The notes under the pieces are model-generated. The model worked only from the letters and a program-made list of their open reading frames with translations. It was not told the DNA's origin and did no database searches. Below, piece after piece: positions 32,854 to 41,673 of a DNA stretch of 64,000 bases. The stretch comes from Blastococcus sp. VKM Ac-2987. Lineage in GTDB: Bacteria > Actinomycetota > Actinomycetes > Mycobacteriales > Geodermatophilaceae. The DNA lies in NCBI RefSeq assembly GCF_026967805.1, contig NZ_JAPVBG010000002.1:114530-178529 (forward strand), given 5' to 3'. Each line of letters begins with the position of its first letter. The stretch's first letter is position 1. Made by a program: the position numbers and the translations under genes.

Positions 32854-33603
32854 CTAGCCGGCGTCCGCGTACTGCAGGGTCAGCCCGTCATCGTAGGCGG
32901 GCACGGTCACCTGGGGCCGGGCGCGTACCTCGAACTCGAGGCCGAACGCGTCGACGGCCTGCTCCAGGACGGCGATCTGCGGCGAGGCGTCCAGGGCCGC
33001 CTCCACCGCGGCGGCGTCGGCCACGGCGGTGATGACGAACGGTGGCGAGTAGGTGCGCCCCTGCAGCAGCAGCGTATTGCCGACGCAGCGCACCGCGGAG
33101 GTGGAGATCAGCCGCTGGTCCATGACCGCGACGCCGTCGGCTCCGGCGGCCCACACGGCGTTCACGACCGCCTGGACGTCGCTCTGGTGGATGACGAGGT
33201 CGTCGGGGCGGGCACCCCCGGGGAGGCTGCCGTCGGAGCGCTGGGGGGCGTCGTCGAGGGTGATGACCACCCCGGAGCCCTCCACCGGTGTCAGACCGGC
33301 GGAGGGAGCGCCCGCCTCGCCGACGGCCCGGGCCTCCGCGACGGCGCCGTCGCTGGTGGCCGCCTCCTGGGTGAGCAGCTGCACCCGCTGCTCGAGCCCG
33401 GTCAGCTGGCGGCCCAGCCGGGCGACCGCGGCGTCGCGCTGCTCCATCAGCTCGGAGAGCTGGGTGACCTCCCCGGCACGCAGATCGGTGCCCTGCGCGG
33501 TCCGCCCGGACGTGGCGAACAGCAGCCCGGCCGCCACGGCGACCACGGGCACCAGCACGCTCCAGCCGGACGGGCGCCGGCCGCGCAGCGGGGAGCGGAA
33601 CAC
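32854..33603 (-). CDS. DUF881 family membrane protein
   Basis: The protein is 249 residues long. A short basic N-terminus and a transmembrane helix (WSVLVPVVAVAAGLLFATSG) are followed by a coiled-coil stretch (LSELMEQRDAAVARLGRQLTGL) and the extracytoplasmic DUF881 fold (GSGVVITLDDAPQ, then DLVIHQSDVQAVVNAVWAAG). DUF881 proteins sit beside crgA in many actinobacteria and are thought to act in division, but the activity is unknown. I chose the second GTG at 33603, about six bases after GGAGGAGG; a GTG two codons upstream is also possible. It is divergent from crgA. Confidence 0.85.
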   Translation of the reverse strand: MFRSPLRGRRPSGWSVLVPVVAVAAGLLFATSGRTAQGTDLRAGEVTQLSELMEQRDAAVARLGRQLTGLEQRVQLLTQEAATSDGAVAEARAVGEAGAPSAGLTPVEGSGVVITLDDAPQRSDGSLPGGARPDDLVIHQSDVQAVVNAVWAAGADGVAVMDQRLISTSAVRCVGNTLLLQGRTYSPPFVITAVADAAAVEAALDASPQIAVLEQAVDAFGLEFEVRARPQVTVPAYDDGLTLQYADAG

Positions 33604-33737
33604 GAGCACCTCCTCCGGCGGGGACGGACGGCGGCACGCGCAGGTGCCGTACCACCGTCGTCGTCCCCGCGAAGTTTAGTCTGGGTGACAGATCCGGCCG
33701 GGGAGGACTGAGCCCGGCCCCGGGAGGGAGTACGCAC

Positions 33738-34010
33738 GTGCCCAAGTCGAAGGTGCGCAAGAAGTCGGTGTACACGCCGCCGGAGGACGCGCTCCGCTCG
33801 CGGGGCGCGCAGGCCAAGGCGCTGCAGCCGAGCCCGCGCTGGTACGCGCCGGTGATGGTCACGCTGATGCTGCTCGGTCTGCTGTGGATCGTCGTCTACT
33901 ACGTCGCCGGTGACCAGATCCCGTTCATGGTGTCGCTGGGGGCGTGGAACTTCGCCATCGGCTTCGGCGCGATGGTGGCCGGCTTGATCATGTCGATGCG
34001 CTGGCGCTGA
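33738..34010 (+). CDS. crgA: Cell division protein CrgA
   Basis: The protein is 90 residues long. The basic N-terminus MPKSKVRKKSVYTPP is the diagnostic CrgA start, followed by two transmembrane helices (PVMVTLMLLGLLWIVVYYV and WNFAIGFGAMVAGLIM). CrgA coordinates the division ring in streptomycetes and mycobacteria, binding FtsQ, FtsI and CwsA. The GTG start has GGGAGGGAG upstream. It is divergent from DUF881 and followed by a strong hairpin. Confidence 0.93.
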   Translation: MPKSKVRKKSVYTPPEDALRSRGAQAKALQPSPRWYAPVMVTLMLLGLLWIVVYYVAGDQIPFMVSLGAWNFAIGFGAMVAGLIMSMRWR

Positions 34011-34033
34011 CGACCCGGCCGCACCGGCGCTCA

Positions 34034-34068
34034 CGAGGCCCCCGTCCCTCCCTGGGACGGGGGCCTCG
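34034..34068 (+). terminator. Perfect 15-bp hairpin after crgA
   Basis: cgaggcccccgtccc at 34034-34048 pairs exactly with 34054-34068, with a five-base loop, 24 bp past the crgA stop. A short pyrimidine stretch follows. Confidence 0.88.
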
Positions 34069-34495
34069 TCGCTTTCCCGGACGGCCTCCGGGCGCCGGGG
34101 GACGCTGTGCACAGCGACCGGCTGCGTCCACAGGTCGACATGGCGCCCCACCCCCAGGGTTGTCCACCGAGTGTGGAGGGACCGATCGGGTCCACTCGCC
34201 GGTGACCTGCGGTTTCTCCCCGCATGGGACGCGTGTGACGAGGGGTCCATCGCCGTAACTACAGCAGTGTGAGTCTGTCCCCAGCTGTGTACCCAGCTGT
34301 GGACGAGTCGACTTGTCCGTCTCCCGAGGCGGTGACCGCCGGCCTGCCTTACCCGCCCTGACCTGCGGTTACACCCCGCGCGGAGGCGCGGGGGGACGGA
34401 CCTGTCCGGTCACATCCCGTTCCCGACCGTGCACGGACCGGCACGGATCTCCACAGCCGGCGATCGGGTCCTCGACCGCAGCGGCCCCACGACGA
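34069..34495. other. Gene-free stretch with DnaA-box-like sequences
   Basis: No convincing ORF lies in this 427-bp gap between two terminators. It contains TTGTCCACC (34160-34168) and TGTGGACGA (34298-34306), each one base off the actinobacterial DnaA box and in opposite orientation. GCGTCCACA (34124-34132) is two bases off. There is also a gctgtgcacagc palindrome near 34104-34115 and several other tgtgtac/tgtccc fragments. The overall texture resembles the oriC region of this window. Confidence 0.5.
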
Positions 34496-34529
34496 CGCCA
34501 GCCCCCGGCCGGGCGGCCGGGGGCTGGCG
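34496..34529 (-). terminator. Hairpin after thiolase gene
   Basis: A 15-bp stem (cgccagcccccggcc at 34496-34510, complement at 34515-34529) with a four-base loop lies 30 bp past the thiolase stop. Confidence 0.85.
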
Positions 34530-34558
34530 GGGCACCGGGACGCCGGTGCGCGGCAGGG

Positions 34559-35719
34559 TCAGGCGTCGATCAGCTCGAGGATCGTCGCGTTCGCGGTGCC
34601 GCCGCCCTCGCACATCGTCTGCAGCCCGTAGCGGGTGCCGGTGGCCTGCATGTGGTGGACGAGCGTCGTCATGATGCGCGCGCCGGAGCCGCCCAGCGGG
34701 TGGCCCAGGGCGATGGCGCCGCCGAGAGGGTTCATCCGTGCCGGGTCGCCGCCGATGTCGGCCGCCCAGGCCAGCGGCACCGGGGCGAACGCCTCGTTGA
34801 CCTCGAAGACGCCGATGTCGTCGACCGACAGGCCGGAGCGGGCGAGCACCTTCTGCGTCGCCGGGATGGGGGCGGTGAGCATGATGACCGGGTCGTCGCC
34901 GGCCATGACCGTGGTGTGGATCCGCACCAGCGGGCGCAGCCCCAGCTCGCGGGCCTTCTCGCTGGTCGTGACCAGGAGCGCGGCCGAGCCGTCGGAGATC
35001 TGGCTGGCGTTGCCGGCGCTGATCACGCCGTCCTCCTTGAACGGCGTCTTCAGCGAGGCCAGCTTCTCCAGCGTGCCGCCCGACCGGATGCCCTCGTCGG
35101 CGCTGATCACGGTGCCGTCGGCGAGGGTCACCGGGGCGATCTCCTCGTCGAAGGCGCCGTCGGCCTGGGCCTTGGCCGCCTTCTCGTGCGAGGCCAGCGC
35201 GAACTCGTCGAGCTGGGTGCGGGAGAAGCCCCAGCGCTCGGCGATCATCTCGGCGCCGATGCCCTGGTTGGGAAAGACCCCGTCGTAGCGCTCGAGGAAC
35301 CGGGGGCCCAGCGGCTTGCCCGCCACGCCGTCGGCGCGGGCGGAACCCATCGGCACCCGGCTCATGGACTCGACGCCACCGGCGACGACGACGTCGGCCT
35401 GCCCGCTGATGACGGTGGCGGCGGCGAAGGCGACCGCCTGCTGGGAGGAGCCGCACTGCCGGTCGATCGTGGTGCCCGGCACCGACTCGGGCCAACCGGC
35501 GGCCAGCGGGGCGTTGCGGCCGATGTTGAACGTCTGCTCGCCGACCTGGCTCACGCAGCCCCAGAAGACGTCCTCCACCACGGCCGGGTCGATGCCCGAG
35601 CGCTCCGCGAGCGCGTTCAGCACGTGCGCGGAGAGATCGACGGCGTGCACGCCGGACAGACCTCCCCCGCGCTTGCCCACCGGTGTACGGACGGCGGCAC
35701 AGATGACGGCATCACGCAT
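34559..35719 (-). CDS. Acetyl-CoA acetyltransferase (thiolase)
   Basis: The protein is 386 residues long. The nucleophilic Cys89 is in IDRQCGSSQQA, the second active region is GHPLGGSGAR (His340) and the C-terminal Cys370 is in TMCEGGGTANATIL. All three catalytic residues of thiolases are therefore present. It could condense or cleave acyl-CoA in beta-oxidation. ATG 35719 follows GAGGAGTG; a longer frame upstream lacks support. It is alone on its strand here, with its own terminator. Confidence 0.93.
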   Translation of the reverse strand: MRDAVICAAVRTPVGKRGGGLSGVHAVDLSAHVLNALAERSGIDPAVVEDVFWGCVSQVGEQTFNIGRNAPLAAGWPESVPGTTIDRQCGSSQQAVAFAAATVISGQADVVVAGGVESMSRVPMGSARADGVAGKPLGPRFLERYDGVFPNQGIGAEMIAERWGFSRTQLDEFALASHEKAAKAQADGAFDEEIAPVTLADGTVISADEGIRSGGTLEKLASLKTPFKEDGVISAGNASQISDGSAALLVTTSEKARELGLRPLVRIHTTVMAGDDPVIMLTAPIPATQKVLARSGLSVDDIGVFEVNEAFAPVPLAWAADIGGDPARMNPLGGAIALGHPLGGSGARIMTTLVHHMQATGTRYGLQTMCEGGGTANATILELIDA

Positions 35720-35814
35720 GGACCCACTCCTCGTCGACGACGGTCCGGCGCGGCCGGGATTCGGCCACCCCGCTGCGATCGTATGTTCCACGTCACCCCT
35801 GGCAGGCTGGCGGC

Positions 35815-36228
35815 GTGCACTGGTCCCCTCCCGCCTACGTCCCCGCCGTCCTCCTGGCGGGTGCGGTGCTGCTCGGCGCGACCACCCTGCTGCTGGACAC
35901 GCCCGGCCGGGTGCTGGTGGGCGGGGCGGCGCTGCTGCTGGTCGCGCTCGCCGCCCGGGAGGCGGTGCTGCGCCCGCGGCTGCGCGCCGGGCCGGACGGC
36001 GTCGCGGTGCGCACGCTCACCGGTGCCCGCGTGCTGCCCTGGGCGCTGGTCCGGGTGCGCGTCCGCAGCGCCCGGAGATGGGGGACGACGGTACGCACGC
36101 TGGAGTTGGAGACGGACGGGACCGCGGACGACGACGGCGTCCTCGTCGTCCTAGGCCGGTGGGACCTCGGCGCCGACCCGGAGATCGTGGCCCGGGAGCT
36201 GGAGCGGGCCGCTCCGGGCCGGGCGTAG
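35815..36228 (+). CDS. PH-domain (bPH6-like) membrane protein
   Basis: The protein is 137 residues long. Two transmembrane helices (YVPAVLLAGAVLLGATTLLL and VGGAALLLVALAAREAVL) precede a bacterial PH-like domain (AGPDGVAVRTLTG and PWALVRVRV, later VRTLELETD). The equivalent place in mycobacteria, between crgA and ppiA, also has a PH-domain gene (Rv0010c type), which supports the call. Function is unknown. It converges with the rhomboid gene, with 15 bp between stops. Confidence 0.8.
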   Translation: MHWSPPAYVPAVLLAGAVLLGATTLLLDTPGRVLVGGAALLLVALAAREAVLRPRLRAGPDGVAVRTLTGARVLPWALVRVRVRSARRWGTTVRTLELETDGTADDDGVLVVLGRWDLGADPEIVARELERAAPGRA

Positions 36229-36243
36229 GCACGCCCCGGCGGC

Positions 36244-37131
36244 TCAGCCCACCGTGCCCGTGGGCACACCCAGGGCGAGGGCGAGGAGAACCAGGACCAG
36301 CACCGCCAGGCCGGCGGCCTGAAGCCCCGTCCGCCGGCGGGTGAGCACGATCAGCCCGGCGACGGCCGCCCCGGTGACGAGGCCGCCGAGGTGCCCGAGC
36401 AGCGAGACGCCGGGCAGGAAGCTGATGAAGATGTTGATCCCGAGCAGGACCAGGATGCCCCGCACGTCCTGCCGGCGGACCACCATGAACACCCCCAACG
36501 CTCCCAGGAGGCCGTAGATGGCCGTCGAGGCCCCCGCCACGGGCCGCAGGGGGTCACCGAGGAGCTGGATGGCCGTGGAGCCGCCCAGGGCAGCCACGAG
36601 GTAGAGGGCCAGGTAGCGCCACCGGCCCAGCTGCCGCTCCAGCTCGGAGCCGAAGACCAGCAGCGCCAGCATGTTCAGCGCCAGGTGCAGCAGGCCGATG
36701 TGCAGGAACGCCGCGGTGAGCAGCCGCCAGGGCTCGCCGAACTCGACGGCCAGCGGGTACTGGGACAGGTCGGCGAAGACCGGGGAGCGGTAGTTCTCGA
36801 GCGGCGCGTTGCCCGCCAGCCCGGCCGAGACCGCGGTCACCAGGAACATGACGACGTTGATCGCGATGAGCGTCAGCGTGACCGTGCCCCAGCGGGAGGC
36901 GGCCGCGCGCAGCCCGGAGCCGCGGCGCGGTGCGCGGACCGTGGCCGCGCCTTCCCGCACGCAGGCGGGGCACTGGAAGCCGACCGACGCCGGGATCATG
37001 CAGTCGGGGCAGATGGGACGGCCGCACCGCGTGCACGAGATGCCCGTGGGCCGCTCGGGGTGGCGGTAGCAGACCGGGGGCGGGGGTGCGGGCTGGTCGC
37101 CCGCACCCCCGCCGTGCGGTTCCGTGGTCAG
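36244..37131 (-). CDS. Rhomboid-family intramembrane serine protease with zinc ribbon
   Basis: The protein is about 295 residues long if it starts at CTG 37131. Conserved Cys pairs (VCYRHPER, SCTRCGRPICPDC, FQCPACV) form an N-terminal zinc-ribbon-like domain, which an ATG at 36999 would cut in half. The rhomboid part has six to seven helices, with the catalytic Ser in VAGASTAIYGLLGA, His in GHLGGLVTG and the loop HIGLLHLALNMLALLVFG. No ATG or GTG gives the full zinc domain, but a CTG forms a CTGA overlap with the ppiA stop. A start further upstream inside ppiA cannot be excluded. Substrates are unknown. Confidence 0.85.
   Translation of the reverse strand: MTTEPHGGGAGDQPAPPPPVCYRHPERPTGISCTRCGRPICPDCMIPASVGFQCPACVREGAATVRAPRRGSGLRAAASRWGTVTLTLIAINVVMFLVTAVSAGLAGNAPLENYRSPVFADLSQYPLAVEFGEPWRLLTAAFLHIGLLHLALNMLALLVFGSELERQLGRWRYLALYLVAALGGSTAIQLLGDPLRPVAGASTAIYGLLGALGVFMVVRRQDVRGILVLLGINIFISFLPGVSLLGHLGGLVTGAAVAGLIVLTRRRTGLQAAGLAVLVLVLLALALGVPTGTVG
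37081..37111 (-). terminator. Hairpin downstream of ppiA, inside the rhomboid 5' coding region
   Basis: cgggggtgcggg at 37081-37092 pairs exactly with 37100-37111. It starts 17 bp after the ppiA stop on the minus strand. If the rhomboid gene starts at 37131 this hairpin is inside its coding sequence and would act as an attenuator rather than a full stop. Confidence 0.5.
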
Positions 37132-37661
37132 CTGCGCTGCACCTCGACGGACTCGATCACGACGTCCTCGGCCGGGCGGTCGTTGCGGCCGGTGGGGACG
37201 GCGGCGATCCGGTCCACGACGTCGCGGCCGGCCTGGTCGGCGACCTCACCGAAGATGGTGTGCTTGCCGGTCAGCCACGACGTGGGGGCGACGGTGATGA
37301 AGAACTGGGAGCCGTTCGTGCCCGGGCCGGCGTTGGCCATGGCCAGCAGGTAGGGCTTGGTGAACGCCAGGTCGGGGTGGATCTCGTCGCCGAACTGGTA
37401 GCCGGGGCCGCCGATGCCCTGACCCAGCGGGTCACCGCCCTGGATCATGAAGCCGGAGATGATCCGGTGGAAGACGGTGCCGTCGTAGAGCTTGTCCGTC
37501 GTCTTCTCGCGGGTCGCGGGGTGCGTCCACTCGCGGGCACCCTCGGCGAGATCGGCGAAGTTGGCGACCGTCTTGGGGGCGTGGTCGGGGAACAGGTCCA
37601 CCGTGATGTCGCCGTGGTTGGTGTGCAGGACCGCGCGGCGGGCGGGAGTCGATTCAGTCAC
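37128..37661 (-). CDS. ppiA: Peptidyl-prolyl cis-trans isomerase (cyclophilin) PpiA
   Basis: The protein is 177 residues long. Cyclophilin motifs FHRIISGFMIQGGD, NAGPGTNGSQFFIT and LTGKHTIFGEV contain the catalytic Arg and the binding-site Phe, Gln and His. It lacks a signal peptide, so it is cytoplasmic, as is M. tuberculosis PpiA at the same locus. The GTG start is preceded by GGGAG. The degenerate parS site lies between it and tRNA-Ala. Downstream it overlaps the inferred rhomboid start by four bases. Confidence 0.95.
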   Translation of the reverse strand: MTESTPARRAVLHTNHGDITVDLFPDHAPKTVANFADLAEGAREWTHPATREKTTDKLYDGTVFHRIISGFMIQGGDPLGQGIGGPGYQFGDEIHPDLAFTKPYLLAMANAGPGTNGSQFFITVAPTSWLTGKHTIFGEVADQAGRDVVDRIAAVPTGRNDRPAEDVVIESVEVQRS

Positions 37662-37706
37662 GGCTCCACTCTCCCACCGTCGCGCCGGCCGGGTGTCGCG
37701 GGCCCG

Positions 37707-37720
37707 GTTTCACGTGGAGC
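37707..37720. other. parS: Degenerate parS-like site
   Basis: GTTTCACGTGGAGC keeps the TTTCACGTGG core and differs from the actinobacterial consensus at one position of the second half-site (G for A). It is non-coding, between tRNA-Ala and ppiA. Weaker than the other five sites. Confidence 0.6.
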
Positions 37721-37741
37721 AGGACGCCTCGGCGTCATGCG

Positions 37742-37814
37742 TGGAGACGAGGGGAATCGAACCCCTAACCCCCGCCTTGCAAAGGCGGTGCTCTGCCAAT
37801 TGAGCTACGTCCCC
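37742..37814 (-). tRNA. tRNA-Ala (anticodon TGC)
   Basis: GGGGACG pairs with CGTCTCC. The anticodon arm CCGCC-TTTGCAA-GGCGG gives TGC. D-loop AATTGGCA and T-loop TTCGATT are standard. The 3' CCA is not encoded and the discriminator is A. It lies downstream of the DLW-39 gene and tRNA-Ile on the same strand. Confidence 0.96.
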
Positions 37815-37836
37815 GGGTGGCCCGAGGGCCGGTGGT

Positions 37837-37977
37837 TCAGCGGGTAGGGGTGCTGACCGCCCCCGGACCGCTGGTGGCCTCGTGCCACAGGTCGGCCTCG
37901 TGCTTGCCGGTCGATCTCTTGCGGACGGCGGCAAGGGCGCCGGCCGCGGCGGCGGCGAGCGCCAGCTTCTTCAGCAC
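37837..37977 (-). CDS. DLW-39 family micro-protein
   Basis: The protein is 46 residues long: a short hydrophobic, Ala-rich helix after VLKK, a basic patch (VRKRSTG) and the acidic motif HEADLWHEAT. The DLW triplet is the family hallmark, and the gene is known between the tRNA-Ile and tRNA-Ala genes of many actinobacteria. The GTG start at 37977 follows GAGGAGG by nine bases; the longer in-frame ORF lacks a ribosome-binding site. Function is unknown, and single-pass membrane association is likely from the helix. Confidence 0.78.
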   Translation of the reverse strand: MLKKLALAAAAAGALAAVRKRSTGKHEADLWHEATSGPGAVSTPTR

Positions 37978-38057
37978 GCGGAGAACCTCCTCGAGCGCTT
38001 CGCTCGCCGCGGAGGCGACGTGCGCGGGGGCGCGGAGCCGGAGCTCCGGCACACGGG

Positions 38058-38131
38058 TGGGCCTGGGAGGACTTGAACCTCCGGCCTCATCCTTATCAGG
38101 GATGCGCTCTAACCGCCTGAGCTACAGGCCC
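38058..38131 (-). tRNA. tRNA-Ile (anticodon GAT)
   Basis: GGGCCTG pairs with CAGGCCC. CATCC-CTGATAA-GGATG gives anticodon GAT, and the T-arm is GGAGG-TTCAAGT-CCTCC. The 3' CCA is not encoded (ACCC follows). It is the first of the tRNA-Ile/DLW-39/tRNA-Ala group. Confidence 0.96.
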
Positions 38132-38374
38132 GTGAACCTCGAAAAGCGTACCTGACCCGCTGTCTCCGCCCGCAGGGGGCCCACCCGCACGGGGTGCCCC
38201 CTGTCCGCGCCCGATCGCTGCGCGCCGCTCTAGGGGTGTTCCTCGTGCTCCCAGGCTCCTGCAGGACTCCCCGAGCGCGAGATGGACCCCCAGAGCGCGC
38301 CTGCACGACTGACACGCTCGTCGCAACTGGGGACGGCACCTGGCCGCGGTGTCGTCCGGAGGACGACAGAGTGC
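38132..38374. other. Intergenic region upstream of the tRNA-Ile gene
   Basis: This 243-bp gap should hold the tRNA-Ile promoter; on the minus strand a TACGCT lies about 13 bases before the tRNA 5' end. It also holds a hairpin at 38350-38368 and a C/G-rich inverted repeat near 38173-38203. No ORF is credible. Confidence 0.5.
38350..38368 (-). terminator. Short hairpin after the DUF3566 gene
   Basis: tgtcgtcc (38350-38357) pairs exactly with ggacgaca (38361-38368), with a three-base loop, six bases after the DUF3566 stop at 38375. Confidence 0.5.
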
Positions 38375-39094
38375 TCAGTCCCGCTCGGAGAGGGTGACCT
38401 CGAGGCCGCCGACCAGGTCGGAGCACAGGTTGTAGATGAACGTCCCCACCGTGCACAGCGCGGTGAGCAGGACGACGTTGATGGCGCCGATGACCGCGGC
38501 GCCACCGAACACCACACCGGGCGTCAGCAGATCGCCGGTGTCCTCCGACCCCGAGGCGCTGCCGATCTGCCCGAACAGGTCGTTGACGGCGTCGAAGACA
38601 CCGAGCCCGTTGAGCACGAGGTACAGCAGGCCGACGGCGACCATCCAGATGAAGAAGAGCGCGATCGACAGCACCAGCGAGATCTTCAGCGCCGACCACG
38701 TGTCGATGTGACGGAGCTGCAGCCGCGCCCGGCGCGGGCCACGGCCGGACAGCTTGCCGCGGGCGGGCTTGGGCGCCGCTGCGGCGCCGTTCACCGGGCC
38801 GGTCGCGCCGTCACCGAGACCCAGACCACCGCTGGAGCCGTCCGCCGGGCCGGTGGGGTCCGGGGTGGCTGCGGTCGCCGGCGTGGAGCCGGTCTGCGCC
38901 GCACCGCTACCGGTCTCCGGGCCGACCGGCTGGGCGGCCGCGGGCGCCGCACCTGTGCCCTGGGCCCGCTGGGCGCCGGTGGTCGGGATGGACTGCGTCG
39001 CGGAGGCGTTACCGCCGGCGGACGCACCCTCCACCGGAGCACCGTCCCCGGCCCGGGAGTCGCTGCGCACCGAACCCTGCGTCCGGTCGCTCAT
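38375..39094 (-). CDS. DUF3566 transmembrane protein
   Basis: The protein is 239 residues long. The first 115 residues are disordered (Gly/Ala/Thr/Pro), then comes the conserved block RHIDTWSALKISLVLSIALF with two transmembrane helices, a VNDLFGQIGS linker and a second membrane segment. The family always lies next to gyrA in actinobacteria, as here, and has no established function. The ATG start (39094) follows GGGAG. It is in the gyrB-gyrA orientation, 110 bp after gyrA. Confidence 0.9.
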   Translation of the reverse strand: MSDRTQGSVRSDSRAGDGAPVEGASAGGNASATQSIPTTGAQRAQGTGAAPAAAQPVGPETGSGAAQTGSTPATAATPDPTGPADGSSGGLGLGDGATGPVNGAAAAPKPARGKLSGRGPRRARLQLRHIDTWSALKISLVLSIALFFIWMVAVGLLYLVLNGLGVFDAVNDLFGQIGSASGSEDTGDLLTPGVVFGGAAVIGAINVVLLTALCTVGTFIYNLCSDLVGGLEVTLSERD

Positions 39095-39204
39095 ACAAGT
39101 CTCCCGTTCCCCGGCGGCGGTGCCGCTCCCTCGATGCCCGCCTCCGCGGCGACCCCGTGAGGGCGCCACGGAGCCGCGGTCGCATGCCTGTCTGACCACT
39201 CACC

Positions 39205-41673
39205 CTAGGCCGCAGGTTCGTCGTTGTCCGTCGTACGCGCAATTGCCACGATGGTGACGTCTTCCGGCAAGTTCATGAGCTTGACACCCATGGTGGCGCG
39301 ATCCTTGTTGTGGCGCACGCCGTTGACCGGCGTACGGATGACCCCACCGCCGGAGGTGATCGCGTAGAGCTCGTCGCCGAGGGTGACGACCAGGGCGCCG
39401 ACGAGAGCCCCCTTCCGCGCCTTCGGGTCGGCGGTGAGCACGCCCTTGCCGCCCCGGCCCTGGTTCGGGTAGTTCTCGATGCCCGTCCGTTTGGCGAACC
39501 CGCGCTCGGTGGCGACGAGGACGTCGACCCCCTCCTGCGCGACCATCATCGACAGCAGCCGGTCGTCGTCGGTCAGCGAGATGCCGCGGACGCCCTCGGT
39601 CGCCCGCCCCATCGGTCGCAGCGCGGCGTCATCGGCCTTGAACCGGATCGACATGGCCTTCCGGGTGACCAGGAGCAGGTCCTGCTCGGGGTCGATCAGC
39701 GCCGCGCCGACGAGCTCGTCGCCGTCGCGCAGGTTGATGGCGATGACGCCGCCCTGGCGCGGGGAGTCGAAGTCGGTCAGCCGGGTCTTCTTGACCTGGC
39801 CCTTCGCCGTGGCCAGGACCAGGTACGGGGCGACCCCGTAGTCCTTGATCTGCATGACCTGGGCGATCTTCTCGTCCGGCTGGAAGGCCAGGATGTTCGC
39901 CACGTGCGCCCCGCGGGCGGTGCGGTTGGCCTCCGGCAGCTCGTAGGCCTTCGCCCGGTAGACCCGGCCCTTGTTCGTGAAGAACAGGATCCAGTCGTGG
40001 GTGGAGCCCACGAAGAAGTGGTCGACGAGGTCGTCCTGCTTCAGCTGGGCGCCCATCACGCCCTTGCCACCCCGGCGCTGCGACCGGTAGAGGTCGCTCT
40101 TAGTCCGCTTGGCGTACCCGGTGCGGGTGATGGTGACGACGACCTCCTCCTCGGCGATGAGGTCCTCCATGGAGACGTCGCCCTCGTTCGCGACGAACTG
40201 GGTGCGCCGGTCGTCGCCGTACTTCTCGACGATCTCGGCCAGCTCGTCGCGGACGATCTGCCGCTGCCGCTCGGGCGAGGCGAGGATGGCCTCGAGGTCG
40301 GCGATCCGGGCCTCGATCTCGGCGAGCTCGTCGATGATCCGCTGCCGCTCCAGGGCCGCGAGCCGGCGCAGCTGCAGGTCCAGGATCGAGACGGCCTGGA
40401 TCTCGTCGACGTCGAGCAGCTCCATCAGGCCGGTGCGCGCGGCGTCGGCCGACTCGCTGCTCCGGATGAGGGCGATGACCGCGTCCAGCTGGTCGAGCGC
40501 CTTGGCGTACCCGCGCAGGATGTGCGCGCGCTCCTCGGCCTTGCGCAGGCGGTAGCGGGTGCGCCGCTGGATGACCTCGATCTGGTGCAGCACCCAGTTC
40601 CGCACCAGCTCGTCGAGGCGCAGCGTGCGCGGCACGCCGTCGACGATGGAGAGCATGTTGCAGCCGAAGGAGGTCTGCAGCTGGGTGTGCTTGTAGAGGT
40701 TGTTCAGCACGACCTTGGCGACGGCGTCGCGGCGCAGCGTGATGACGAGCCGGCGGCCGACCCGGTCGCTCGACTCGTCGGCGATCTCGCTGATGCCCTG
40801 CAGCCGGCCCTCCTTGACCCCCTCGGCGATCGCCTCGGCCAGGTTGTCCGGGTTGACCTGGTAGGGCAGCTCGGTGACCACCAGCTGCACCCGGCCACGA
40901 CCGTCCTCCTCGACGGTGACGACGGCGCGCATCCGCACCGAGCCCCGACCGGTGCGGTAGGCGTCCTCGATCCCCTCGCGGCCGACGATCAGGCCGTGGG
41001 TCGGGAAGTCCGGGCCCTTGATCCGCTCCATGCACGCGGTGAGGGCCTCCTCGGCCTCCGCCTCGGGGTGGTCGAGCATCCAGAAGACGGCGGCGGCGAC
41101 CTCGCGCAGGTTGTGCGGCGGCATGTTCGTCGCCATGCCGACCGCGATCCCGGCCGAGCCGTTGATCAGCAGGTTCGGGATGCGCGCGGGCAGGACGACG
41201 GGCTCCTCGGTGCGGCCGTCGTAGTTGCCCTGGAAGTCGACGGTCTCCTCGTCGATGCCGGCCAGCATCTCCATGGCCAGCGGCGTCAGCCGGCACTCGG
41301 TGTACCGCATGGCGGCCGCCGGGTCGTTGCCCGGGGAGCCGAAGTTGCCCTGCCCGTCGATCAGCGGGTAGCGCATGGACCAGGGCTGGGCCAGCCGGAC
41401 GAGGGCGTCGTAGATCGCCGAGTCACCGTGCGGGTGGTAGTTACCCATCACCTCGGCGACCGGGCGGGCGCACTTGACGTACCCGCGGTCGGGGCGGAAC
41501 CCCTGGTCGTACATCGCGAACAGCACGCGCCGGTGGACCGGCTTGAGGCCGTCACGCACCTCGGGCAGCGCGCGCCCGACGATCACGCTCATCGCGTAGT
41601 CGATGTAGCTGCGCTGCATCTCCTGCTGGAGGTCGACCGCTTCGACGCGGTCGCGGGGTGGGGTCTCCGTCAC
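39205..41673 (-). CDS. gyrA: DNA gyrase subunit A
   Basis: The protein is 822 residues long. The catalytic Tyr124 lies in AMRYTECRL. The quinolone-resistance region reads [17 protein letters not shown] with Ser85 and Asp89 at the positions of E. coli S83 and D87, so the sequence has no typical resistance change. The C-terminal pinwheel carries the GyrA-box-like [10 protein letters not shown] segment, which supports DNA wrapping. GTG is the start. The gene lies 108 bp downstream of gyrB on the same strand, with no intein. Confidence 0.97.
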   Translation of the reverse strand: MTETPPRDRVEAVDLQQEMQRSYIDYAMSVIVGRALPEVRDGLKPVHRRVLFAMYDQGFRPDRGYVKCARPVAEVMGNYHPHGDSAIYDALVRLAQPWSMRYPLIDGQGNFGSPGNDPAAAMRYTECRLTPLAMEMLAGIDEETVDFQGNYDGRTEEPVVLPARIPNLLINGSAGIAVGMATNMPPHNLREVAAAVFWMLDHPEAEAEEALTACMERIKGPDFPTHGLIVGREGIEDAYRTGRGSVRMRAVVTVEEDGRGRVQLVVTELPYQVNPDNLAEAIAEGVKEGRLQGISEIADESSDRVGRRLVITLRRDAVAKVVLNNLYKHTQLQTSFGCNMLSIVDGVPRTLRLDELVRNWVLHQIEVIQRRTRYRLRKAEERAHILRGYAKALDQLDAVIALIRSSESADAARTGLMELLDVDEIQAVSILDLQLRRLAALERQRIIDELAEIEARIADLEAILASPERQRQIVRDELAEIVEKYGDDRRTQFVANEGDVSMEDLIAEEEVVVTITRTGYAKRTKSDLYRSQRRGGKGVMGAQLKQDDLVDHFFVGSTHDWILFFTNKGRVYRAKAYELPEANRTARGAHVANILAFQPDEKIAQVMQIKDYGVAPYLVLATAKGQVKKTRLTDFDSPRQGGVIAINLRDGDELVGAALIDPEQDLLLVTRKAMSIRFKADDAALRPMGRATEGVRGISLTDDDRLLSMMVAQEGVDVLVATERGFAKRTGIENYPNQGRGGKGVLTADPKARKGALVGALVVTLGDELYAITSGGGVIRTPVNGVRHNKDRATMGVKLMNLPEDVTIVAIARTTDNDEPAA

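Noticed and set aside
35785..35797. gttccacgtcacc upstream of the PH-domain gene as a parS site
   Set aside because: Only the first half matches; the second half (cgtcacc) breaks the palindrome at several positions.
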